Source of the DNA: Bacteroidota bacterium
GTDB taxonomy: Bacteria; Bacteroidota; Bacteroidia; Bacteroidales; WCHB1-69
Direction of reading: 5' to 3'
DNA length: 64,000 bases
NCBI GenBank assembly: GCA_029570835.1
Contig: JAKPTX010000140.1
Location: 42,479-106,478, forward strand
A program made the translations under genes and the position numbers. Position 1 is the first letter of the stretch. The number at the start of each line of letters is the position of its first letter. This document shows, piece after piece, positions 51,173-62,600 of the stretch. A model generated the notes under the pieces. It saw nothing but the letters and a program-made list of their open reading frames with translations. It made no database searches and was not told where the DNA came from.

Positions 51173-51946
51173 ATGCTAGTAAATAATTCCACATTAGAAG
51201 CAGTATTGGTTGAGGATGATGAATCAGCACAGCAGGTAGTTCATAAACTGCTCTCTGATTATCCACGTGTAGAGTTAGTGGAAGTTTTTCCCAATAGCAA
51301 AGAAGCTCTCCAGTTTCTAGATGAGCATCCGGTTGATTTGCTCTTTTTGGCTATCAATCTGCCTGACATCAATGGATTTCAGCTATTGGAGAGGTTGGAT
51401 AAAGATTATCCGGTGATCTTCACTACTGTTGATATAAACCATGCGATTTCCTCTTTTGAATATAATGTGATCGATTTTCTACAAAAACCGATCAACTCAG
51501 ACCATTTTGAAAGAGCTGTAAATCGGGCAATACAACGATTATCCTTGCACAATTGTGGTGAGAACCATAAGAGAAGTTGTCCTCTAAGAATCAATTTACC
51601 TATTGGAGCATGCGGTATGCCCATTGAAATTGACCGGATCCTCTTTATACAAAGTTGGGGTAATTATGTAAAAATCCATATGGAAGATGAGGCAATGATT
51701 GTGTCGCTTTCGACTCAGAAAGTATTGGAAATGCTTCCCTCTTCCCAATTTGTCAGAGTGCATCGCTCTTATATCGTGAATAAAGATTGGGTGCGCTCTT
51801 GCAATACCAAAGAGCTCATTATAGATTGTGATTCCGTAGAGATGAATACCATACCGATAGGGGTCTCATATAGACAATCTATTAGGGAGAAGCTGGAGAT
51901 TGATGAATCGACCTCCCCTAGCCCCTCCAAAGGAGGGGAATTTTAA
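51173..51946 (+). CDS. LytTR-family regulator with pseudo-receiver (paralogue 2)
   Basis: Seen: 257 aa, same layout as paralogue 1; DLLFLAINLPDINGFQLL has Ala60 where the phospho-acceptor Asp is expected, while EDD (14-16) and the switch Lys105 are kept. LytTR domain: ILFIQSWGNYVKIHMED, QFVRVHRSYIVNKDWV. The last dozen residues (STSPSPSKGGEF) are encoded by a CCTCC/GGAGG intergenic palindrome, so the gene has run into a repeat at its 3' end; paralogue 1 ends just before the corresponding point (REKLE versus KEKLE). Confidence 0.9.
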   Translation: MLVNNSTLEAVLVEDDESAQQVVHKLLSDYPRVELVEVFPNSKEALQFLDEHPVDLLFLAINLPDINGFQLLERLDKDYPVIFTTVDINHAISSFEYNVIDFLQKPINSDHFERAVNRAIQRLSLHNCGENHKRSCPLRINLPIGACGMPIEIDRILFIQSWGNYVKIHMEDEAMIVSLSTQKVLEMLPSSQFVRVHRSYIVNKDWVRSCNTKELIIDCDSVEMNTIPIGVSYRQSIREKLEIDESTSPSPSKGGEF

Positions 51947-52195
51947 AAAGTCGAAAGGCGAAAGTCTGAAGGCGAAAGTACTTTGAAGGATTAAGATGTA
52001 ATCCTCAATAACATTAAATTCTGCAAAGCAAACCCCGAAGGGGTGAAATTATTATAGCAAAATGTTGACCCCAAGAACCAATAGAACCCCGAAGGGGTGA
52101 CATTATTATAAGTTTGATTTATAAGGTATTACAATTTAAAATGCAAAAATTCAATTCTAAATTCTATAATCTAATTTCTAAATTTATTTTGCCTT
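51909..52195. repeat. Long inverted repeat, right copy
   Basis: Inverted match to 47911-48143, with an extra ~60-base duplication of the CCCCGAAGGGGTGA unit (52030-52045 and 52085-52100). Its outer end codes the tail of LytTR paralogue 2. Confidence 0.7.
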
Positions 52196-52747
52196 CCGAC
52201 TTTTCCCCTCCTTCGGAGGGGGCAGGGGGAGGTCAGGTTGGGGCTATTGATATATTTGATTTTTAGCGTGTTAAGATAAAATATTGCAGAATAATTTAAT
52301 TCTATATTGATTTCGAAATGTGGATTATTATTGTGCCATTTATTTGTATATCTCATTGATATTCAAATCAATAACCCCTACATTTATGTAGGGGTTAGGA
52401 ATGCGCTCTAGTATACCGGGCTTTAGCCCAAATCGACCTCCCCTAGCCCCTCCAAAGGAGGGGAACAATCTTCTCTCATTTGAAAAATCTCCCGAAGAGC
52501 ACCCCCTCCTTCGGAGGAAATCGACCTCCCCTAGCCCCTCCAAAGGAGGGGAACAATCTTCTCTCATTTGAAAAATCTCCCGAAGAGCACCCCCTCCTTC
52601 GGAGGGGGCAGGGGGAGGTCAAAAAAGAAACAAATCAGCCGCTTAATTACAATTTAATGCTAAAATAGGTTTTAAGAATTTTATCATTTTGTATTTGGGA
52701 AAATGTTATATTTGCAGGGTAAACTAAAACTACTAATACTAGCTCAA
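51947..52747. repeat. Repeat block before the DUF559 gene
   Basis: No gene seen. Right copy of the long inverted repeat, a CCTCC palindrome at 52203-52235, the second copy of the 50.74-kb direct repeat (52332-52620) in which an 88-base unit is tandemly duplicated (starting at 52431 and 52519), then the promoter of the DUF559 gene. Confidence 0.8.
52707..52714 (+). promoter_or_regulatory. -7 element for the DUF559 gene
   Basis: TATATTTG, 33 bases before the ATG at 52748; an ATG at 52703 lies upstream of and within this box and is therefore unlikely. Confidence 0.5.
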
Positions 52748-53272
52748 ATGAACTCCAGTAACCGCTCAAAAAAAAGGGTAGAGCCCTCTCCAACTCCTCC
52801 AAAGGAGGGGTTTAAGTACTCTAAACCGAGTACTTCCGATGATTTTCCTCATGATTGCTGTCATGACTTCTCCCTTTGTGAAAGATTTAACCAACCCAGG
52901 TATGTTACAGCTAATCCTATCAATTACAAGTTTATTAAAGAAATGAGAGATTATTTAAAAAACAATCCAACTGAGGCGGAAGATATAATGTGGGAGCATC
53001 TGAAAAACAAAAACATAGGACATAAAATCAGAAGACAGCACATTATTGCCGATTATATCACGGATTTTGTTTGTTTAAGAAAAAAAGTCGTCATTGAAAT
53101 TGATGGTAAAATTCACCTAAAACAAAAAGAATATGATGAATTCAGAACCGCAGTACTTAATAACCTAGGGTATAAGATTATACGCTTTACAAACGAAGAA
53201 GTGTTCGCAAATCCTGAATTGATAGCGAAAAAGTTAAAAGAAGTACTTGATAACAGTCCTGAAGACCCTTAA
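52748..53272 (+). CDS. DUF559 Vsr-like endonuclease
   Basis: Seen: 174 aa; C-terminal PD-(D/E)xK nuclease of the DUF559 type: NPTEAEDIMWEHLKNKNIG (Glu78), ADYITDFVCLRKKVVIEIDG (Asp106, Glu117, Asp119) and NLGYKIIRFTNEEV. Both ends run into intergenic repeats: residues 12-21 (EPSPTPPKEG) are a CCTCC/GGAGG palindrome and the C-terminal NSPEDP reaches the next one at 53270. Known: DUF559 proteins are small nucleases related to Vsr; their role is not established. The start 52748 avoids the -7 box. Confidence 0.85.
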   Translation: MNSSNRSKKRVEPSPTPPKEGFKYSKPSTSDDFPHDCCHDFSLCERFNQPRYVTANPINYKFIKEMRDYLKNNPTEAEDIMWEHLKNKNIGHKIRRQHIIADYITDFVCLRKKVVIEIDGKIHLKQKEYDEFRTAVLNNLGYKIIRFTNEEVFANPELIAKKLKEVLDNSPEDP

Positions 53273-53629
53273 CCCCTCCAAAGGATGACCTCCCCTAGCC
53301 CCTCCAAAGGAGGGGAACAATCTTCTCTCATTTGAAAAATTTTCCGAAGAGCACCCCCTCCTTCGGAGGGGGCAGGGGGAGGTCGATTAGTAATTCGTAA
53401 TTGAAAAAATTCCGCCCTCCGCCTTCCGACTTTTTTTTCATTCCGCCCTCCGCATTCCGCATTCCGCCTTCCGCCTTTCATCTGATTAATTCAATTTATC
53501 ATTTTTAACATTCGTTTAGAAATATTTTATCGACTTTTGCCGAATATTTTGCCCGTAGAAGTTTTATTGAGGTTTTATGGGCCAAATTGCTATGTGCTCG
53601 AATACAAATATATCAAAATTTATACATTT
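53273..53629. repeat. Repeat-bearing gap before the giant adhesin
   Basis: Two CCTCC/GGAGG palindromes (about 53280-53310 and 53352-53385), CGTAATT and CCGCCTT/CCGCATT heptads up to 53480, then about 150 bases of unique A+T-rich DNA that should hold the adhesin promoter. A TATTTTGC near 53545 is close to, but does not match, the -7 consensus. Confidence 0.7.
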
Positions 53630-56600
53630 ATGAAAAAAATTATTTTTTATTCTTTTTTTCTATTTTTTTTCTGCCTCTACCTTGCTCCTGCTCAAGTTAC
53701 AATTTCTTATCGTGATGCTTCAGGTAATTCCAAGCCCGCGGAGCCAATTCCTACCTGCGGAGAATCTAAACTATATGTTCGGTTGGATATGGTATCCAAT
53801 GTGAGTCATATCATCGTAGAGATCAATTTCCCCGAGGGCGTCTCCTACGTTCCGGGTTCTCTTACAAAAACCGGTTCTTCACATCACGCAATAGCTATTA
53901 ACGTTGAAAATATTAGCAATTTGAACCGCCCCCAATTTAGAGTTACCGGACCGCTGAACGAGGGCTCCATGATTGCTTTTTATGTAGAGCGTACCGCCAA
54001 TTGCCGTGCCTACTATTTGGCTAATATTGCCAGCCCTGTAGTGGTGCAAAAAGATAGCGTGTACTGCACTTATAACGGAGAATCCTCAAAAGATGAAGAC
54101 CCCACGCAAAATTATTATAACATTTTGGGTCCTATTTTTACTTTGGTACAACCTGCCCCAACTTCCAATGCTACGTTAAACACTCCTTATTCTCGTACTT
54201 TTAGCGTAAAAAACGGATCTCTTTATTCTTCCGATCACATCTATCTTTATTTGGTGCATCCCGTGGGAGATATACAATTTGACTCTTTAAAAATCGGATC
54301 TCAACTCCTTTCCCCAGAACACACGAATGGTGACACCACCTTTTATCTGATCTCCGATGCATTATTGGGTAGTGACTCCCTCTTTACCAATAACGAACAG
54401 ATTGATTTTACGGAATATTTTAGGTTACAAAAATGCTCTCCTTCCGAAACACATTATGGCGTGGGTTGGGGTTGTGGAGGTATATCGGTTTCCAATTGGT
54501 GCCGAACAGTTACAGGTAGCAGTGTGGTCAATATGGCGAACGGAACGGGGGATTTGGCCATGCACAAAACTGAATTCGCTCCCGGCTTTGTAGATATGTG
54601 TGGAACCGGAAAGGGGGGATATATCGATATGATTGACCAATTTACGTGGGGTGGAGATGGAAATCCTAAAGCTGCTGCTGCTTACAATGTGGAAGCGGTT
54701 ATGGGAAACTATATGTACTCTAATTCTGTGTTGGGTTCACTTCCTCCATATGTGGAAGAAATTACCGACGTTAGGCTGAATGGGCATCCGGTCCCCTTTA
54801 CCCCCTTTGTCCCTGGAGATCGTAGGATATATGTTCACTTAAAGGATACTTTTAAATTTGATCCTGATGGACCGGGAGGATTGGAGGATCTGGATGGGGA
54901 TGGGTACTGGGATGATTTGGCTCCCGGAAAAACTTTGACCCTAACCTATAAAATGAAACTCAATTGTAATAAAGTATGTAATGCTCAGGATCATGAATTC
55001 CGTAGCGGTGGATATCTTCGTTATACTAAAATGTGCGAATCTACTCCAAAAAATTCCTTTGTGAGACAATATAACACTTATAAACTGGCAGAAAATATTG
55101 TTCTTAATAGTTATCTTCCTCCCAATATTGTAAATGGGGTTCCCTTTTCCATACGGCTTAGTACAAGTTTTAATAGTAGGAATATAAACGCATTTCGAAA
55201 TCCAAACACCCGTTGGCAGTGGATGGTGATTCTTGATCCCGGACTCTCGGTGGCGGACACCAACTTTATATGGAGTTTTGGGTACTACCCTCCTACACCT
55301 TCTACAATATCACAACCGATAGGATATACCCAAAGTGGGGATACCCTATTTATTACTTCCCCTAATAATCAAATTGGATATGTTACTTTTAATTTAAAGT
55401 ATAGTTGTACGGACGGAGGTAATATTAATAACCCAAAGTTAAGTTATAAATTGTTACAAATCAATAATATTGCTACCGATTGTCATTGTAGGGAGTTGAT
55501 GTTATGTGTCGATAATCATACGTTTTCAACCCTCTGTCCCGGATCATGTGATGGAGGACCTATAAACTATTTGCCTACTGTTCGCCGTACCGACAACTGT
55601 TTGGGGTGGACCAATCCTCTGATGACCACCCGCCAACATGTCGATAGTATCTCTGCTTATGATCTTTCAAAGGCACTTTTTTTGGATACGATTGAAGTTC
55701 GCGGGGCTGCCAAACAATATGGTGTAAACGCTTCGGCACTCAACCTGAGGATAGAGGTCAATCGCTTTCACAACTCCCTCAATATCTTAACTCCCTTACA
55801 AATTAGCTATAAAATTGTACGGAGCAATGCGGTTATAAGTGAAGGGGTAGTTTCTACCTTTTCCGATACTGCAAGTTCCGGCACTACGCAGCGCATCGAT
55901 TGGTCATTAACCGATGCCCTCCCAGGGGGAGAGATTAAGAAAGGAGACTCCATCTATACCGTTTCCAAATATGTGGTAAGCGGAAACCATTCGAGCATAC
56001 CGCAACATGATGTACAGGCAGGCGTGCGGTATTTTTATTACAACGCCCATATTTCTGAACATTGTAACCAATATGTTCCGGAGATGTATTTGCCCGGAAC
56101 CCATTCCGCGAGTAATACTTATAATTTACATACATTTGGTTGTAATACTACATTATTGGCAGGTGGAAGTTCCAACTTGTTAGGTCGCAGGTTTAATGTC
56201 TCTGGAGTTCCTTACTTGGATGAATTCAGACCCGGAATGTATGTGGACTCCATCCTGTTGATTATCCCTCAATCTTTTCGGATAGCTCAGGTACAGTATC
56301 GGACTCACCCCTCTTATGGGCAAAGTGGACATGTTAGCCAAATTTTAACCCCTTCTATCGTTCGGGGGGATACCTTGATTTATATTAATCCGGGTAACTG
56401 GCGTCCTTTTGCTATCACCAAAACTGAGACTTATGGCGCAACTATTCCTATTACCGTAGTGCCCACTTGCGATACGGACCCCAATACTCCTTTTAAATGC
56501 AATATTTTTGTCAAAGATTACTACTATGCTTTGGCAGATCGCCCCACCTATCCCGACAACTATCAAGGTAGCTTCTTAAATTTTAATAGAACGATCGAGC

Positions 56601-59600
56601 ATTTTTACAAACCTGCAGTTGTACTAACCAATGAAACCGGTATTGTGCAAGCTTATAAATCCAAACATCATTGGCGGGTACGGCTCACCAACCCCTCTTT
56701 GACTACAGCCCCTTATGTATGGGTTGCTCTTCCCGATCATACCAAAATTCATATTGATAGCGTAAAAACGGTAGTGGGAGGAAATAAAATTACACCCACC
56801 CCCTATAGTGGAGGTAAACTCTATCGGGTTTCTCAAGTCGGGATTTCATCCGGCAACTATTTGGAATTGGATTTGCACTTCACCTACTCTACAAATACTC
56901 CTGACAGCATTCAAATATTTGCCGGTTGGAATTGTGAAAGTTTTCCCGCTTCTCCGGCTGCTTATCCCTGTGCTTTGCAATCCGGCTTCTTAAAATTAGA
57001 TCCTCAGCCTTCGGCTATCCAGTTGACAGAAATATCGGGACCTGACGGAGAGTGTACTCTTTGTGACACCATACCCTATCTGTTTTTGGTTCAAAACAGT
57101 CAGGCTTCCAATACGCTGAACAACAAGGTACAGATTAATGTACCGACGGGTTTGTTGATCTATCATGACACCGTACATATAGAGTACCCCTACGGTTCCG
57201 GTAGTTGGGAATCTTTTCATGTCTCTTTAACCGGTACTCAATATGTTATAGACCTTACACAACACTCCAACTACCCTGTGGATGGTCTTCCGGGTACTTT
57301 TATTGCAGACACAGCTACCAAGCGTCAGATCGGTTTGCGTTTCAACTTGACTACCACTTGTGATTTTATCGCCGGCTCTAAATTTTCCATCTTCACTACC
57401 GCTCTCTCTCCTTCCGGACAGTTTGCTACGGGTTCTTACGTGGTGCATCCCTCTCCGCCTATTAACATTACCGGTTTAACGGGTAGCTTGTTTACCACTG
57501 TTATTACTGTTCCGGAAGCTTTAGACCTTACCAATTGCAACGCGGATACGCTATTGATTCGTACCTTTATCGGAGGGGAGACTACGGATGGCAATAGTTC
57601 CATTAATTTAGATCTTCCCACCGGAATTGCTTATGTTCCGGCAAGCTATATTGCAGATACCAACGCAGTGGATGTCTCTTTGATTAGCGTTACCACTCTT
57701 CCTTCCGGCAACACCCGTATTAAAGTTCCTATTCCGGCAGGCCTGCCCGTTGCCTCCAAGGTTGTATTCCGGGTTTCATTGATTGGAGATGGTAACAGTG
57801 CCTGTATGGGTGCGCCTTTAGAGACGTTTGGAACTCTTAAAAAAGACGGTATTGAATGTGGTACTGAATTCTGTGATTCTTCTCTCATCAATACGGGAGG
57901 ATATTCTACCATGATCACCTCTTACAATCCAATATTTGATATTACCCATCTGTCGGTTGCAAAAAGAGGTACACAATATTACGCAACGCCTACTTTAGAA
58001 AACACCAGTGCGATTGATCATGTGCATAGCAATCCGCTTACTATTCGTTACCATTGCGCAACGGGTGAGAATAGTTATAATCCTACTCCTCTTGGGACCC
58101 AGGTGGTGAATATAAATATTCCTGCCGGTTCCGAGGCAACCTTATCAGAAGTTAATTTTGCTGACGGAGGTTGCTCTTCTCCCTACGGTATTGTAGCGAT
58201 CCTTTCTCCGTCGGAGAACTGTATTTGTGATTCTGCCCGTTTATTTGCTCGTACCACTACTGATCTTTCTATTGAAAAAAGTGCTTTAACCGGCACTTAT
58301 GATCCGGGAGATCTCACCACTTTCCAAGTGGTTGTAAATAATTTAGGACCATCGGATGTAACTCAAGCTACCGTTACCGATGTAGCTCCTTTTGGTACCA
58401 CCATCTCCTCCTGGAGTGCGACCTTTAACGATGGTGCTAGCGGAAATAGTTCCGGGACCGGTAATATTTCAGAACTGGTGGATATTCCTGTAAACGGCTC
58501 TATAGTATATACGGTAGTTGTATCTGTTCCCTCAACTTATACAGGCATTTTGATGAATCGTGCCACCGTTGCTACTCCACCGGAAATCCAAGATTCCAAT
58601 CCCTTGAACAATACCGATACGGCATTTAAAACCCATATTATTGAGTTGTGTCGTATTGATCATCCCTATCTCTACGAGATTCCACTTCCTCCCGGTGCTT
58701 CCAACTTTATGTGGAGTTCCACTTCAACTCTCCCCATTTTATCTTATGCCTCTAATCCTAATAAACAGTATATCAACTTTAGGGATTGTAATATTGGTGA
58801 GGTGTATGACATTAATATTTTCTACACCTTAAATGGAGTAGATACCTTTAATCTGTTGCAATTCCGTATGTTGGGTTGTGATTTTGGAGATGCTCCGAAT
58901 ACTTATTCTACTCTTTACGCCGATGACGGGCCGTATCATGTTATAGAACCTTATCCGGATTGTACCTATTACATGGGTAATATTTGTCCGGATGCCGATT
59001 TGAATGGAATGCCTTCTTCCGATGCCGGTTTTTCCGGTACATCCGGAGATGATGGTACCGATGATGCCGATGAAGATGGGGTTTCCGCTCCTACTTTAGT
59101 ACCCGGATGTTCCGTTGACTTTACTATCAAAGTGAATGGTCCGGGATATCTTTACGGATGGATAGATTGGAATGGCGATGGTGTTTTCGATAACAGCCCC
59201 TCTTCTGCGGAAAAATTACACTCCGGTAGTTTAGGAATCTCTGACGGTTCTACCTTAGACCTGGACGATGCGATCGGTTCGATTAAGTTAACCACTAACG
59301 TTCCCGATCTTCCCCTCGGCACCAAAGTTTTTGCCAGATTCCGATATTCGAATCTCAATTCCGGAGTTACCCCAACCGGCTATGGAGGATATGGTGAAGT
59401 TGAAGATCATCAGTACACTATACATCGTCTCAATTCTCATATTGCCCAGCTTTCAGCTTGTCCCAACTCAGGAAATGATGCTATCTTCAATCTAAGAGAT
59501 GCCGATATCCAAGTGGATCCTGAAAATTTATATGAAGTTTCATATTACGAATCCTATACACAGGCACTTGTGGGTATTGATTCTATTGCTAACAGTTCAC

Positions 59601-62600
59601 ATTACGTGAGTCCAACAAAAACTATATGGTCTCGCAAAAGTTCATCTCCATCTTGTTATGTAGTGGATATTGTCCATTTGGTAGTTCTTTCCACTCCTCA
59701 ATTGAACATATCCACCAGTTCGGTTTCCTGTTATAACGGCAATGATGGTACAGCTACTGTCAATGCGACCGGCGGTGTTGCGCCTTATACTTATCAATGG
59801 AGTGCAAGTGCCGGCGGTCACATAACCGCTACTGTAAGCGGTTTAGCTGAAGGAACTTATGAGGTAACCGTAACCGATGCGAATCTTTGTACTCAAAACG
59901 CTGAGGTTACCATCACGCAACCTGCTGCTGCATTGGCTATTGAAGCAACAGTGCATAATCCTACTTGTCATGATTATAACGACGGGTCTATTGATGTTAC
60001 TGTTACCGGAGGTACACAACCTTACTACTTTGTATGGTCTAACGGTATGGAAACACACGATCTCGTCGGTGTGCCCGCAGGTACTTACTCTGTAACTGTT
60101 ACTGACGCAAAGGGGTGTACTGTAAATGGAGGTGACTACACACTAACCAACCCTACAGAAGTTACCCTTACTGCTTCCAATATTACACCTACAGATTGTA
60201 ATAGTGCAAACGGCTCCGTGACACTAACCTCTTCAAATGGTAGTGATCAAGTCACATTGAACGGAATAACTCAAAATTCAGGCTCTACATTTACCGGATT
60301 ACAGGCCGGTTACTATACTGCTTATACCGTTGGTGATTGTCCTGTTTCCGTTTCATTTACTATTCATAACAACAACAGCAATTTAGCTGCTACAGTTACT
60401 ACTGCAGATGTATCATGTAATGGAAATAATGATGGCTCAGCTACAATCATTGTATCCGGAGGTACTACTCCTTATAGCATGAAAGTCAATACCGCCGATC
60501 CAATTACCATTGGAGCAAATCACACACTCAACAACTTAGCTCCAAACAATTACAATATCCTCATTACCGATGCTCATGGATGTACTTTCCACCTGGCATT
60601 TGATATAGATGAACCGGATCCTTTGGTGGCTGACTTTGTTTGTCCATCCTGTGTGGAACATGTGGCATGTTATGGAGGAGCTACCGGATCGGCAACAGTG
60701 TACGTAACAGGAGGTGTATCGCCTTATACTTATAGCTGGAGTCATAATAATGACTTAGATAATAGAACTGCAATAGGTTTAGCTGCAGGCACTTACTACG
60801 TAACTGTAACAGATGACAACAACTGTACTCAAATAGATTCAGCTATTATTACTCAACCGACTGCTGCATTGGCTATTACAAGTGCAATACCGGCTAATCC
60901 AACCTGTCATGATTATGAAAATGGATCAATTACCATCACTGTTAACGGAGGTACTACTCCATACACTTATGTATGGTCTAACGGTATGGCTACACAAGAT
61001 CTTAGCGGTGTTCCCGCAGGTGACTACACTGTAACTGTTACTGACGCCAATGGATGTACAGATAGTAAAACCTACACTCTAGACAACCCTGATGCATTTA
61101 CCCTTACTGTTGATAACATCACTAATACTGAATGTAACGGTGCTCATGGATCAGTAACACTAAGATCTTCAAATGATGATCAAATCAGATTGGGTAGTGT
61201 AATCAAAGATTCCCCCGCTACATTCAGCGGATTACAGGCCGGTTACTATACTGCTTACACTGAAGGCTTGTGTCCTGTTTCGGTTTCGTTCAATATAAAC
61301 AACATCAACAGCACATTAACTGCTACAGTTACTACTAATGATGTATCATGTAATGGAAACAATGATGGTGAAGCTACAATTACTGTTACCGGTGGGGAGG
61401 CTCCATATAGTGTAAAAATTAATGCAGAAACTCCATTTAACATAACAGGAACTCCTCCTGACACTACGATAACTGATCTGGCTCCAAACAATTACAATAT
61501 CCTCATTACCGATGCTCATGGATGTACTTTCCACCTGGCATTTGACATAGATCAACCGACTCCTCTCGTTGCAGAAATTATCGATACCACTCACGTTTCT
61601 TGTCGTAACGGCAATAATGGAACCGCTACTGTCAATGCAACAGGTGGTGTGGGTCCTTATACATACAAATGGTCTAATAATCAAGAAACTGTAACCGCAA
61701 CCGGTTTAACAGCAACTGACTACAGGGTAACCGTAACTGATGCAAATGGATGTCAGAAAACCGCTACAGTTACCATCAAGCAACCTACTGCTATATTGAC
61801 TATTACAGATGCAACACCGCAAAATCCATCCTGTCATAATTATGAAGATGGTTCTGTTACCATCACTGTTGAAGGAGGTACTGCTCCATACACTTATGTA
61901 TGGTCTAATGGTATGGCAACTGAAGATATCAGCGGTGTTCCCGCAGGTACTTACTCTGTAACTGTTACTGATGCCAATGGATGTACAGTAGATGGTGACT
62001 ACACACTAAACAACCCAACAGAAGTTACCCTTACTGCTTCTGATATTGTACATACTGAATGTAATGAAGCCCATGGCTCGGTTATGTTGACCGCTTCTCC
62101 AAGTTCGGTAAATATTACGCTGAACGATTCAACTAAGAGTTCCGGCTCTACGTTTTATAACTTACCGGCCGGTTACTACACCGCTTATGCTGCCAGCGGA
62201 TGTCCTGCTTCAGTTTCATTCAATATAAACAACATCAACAGTACATTAACTGCTACAGTTACTACTAATGATGTGTTATGTAATGGAAACAATGATGGCG
62301 AAGCTACAATTACTGTTACCGGTGGGGAGGCTCCATACAGTGTAAAAATCAATGCTGAAACTCCATTTAACATAACAGGAACTCCTCCTGATACTACGAT
62401 AACTGATCTGGCTCCAAACAATTACAATATCCTCATTACCGATGCTCATGGATGTACTTTCCACCTGGCATTTGACATAGATCAACCGACTCCTCTCGTT
62501 GCAGAAATTATCGATACTACTCACGTTTCCTGTCATGGAGGTAATAATGGAACCGCTACTGTGAATGCAACCGGTGGTGTAGGTCCTTATACATACAAAT

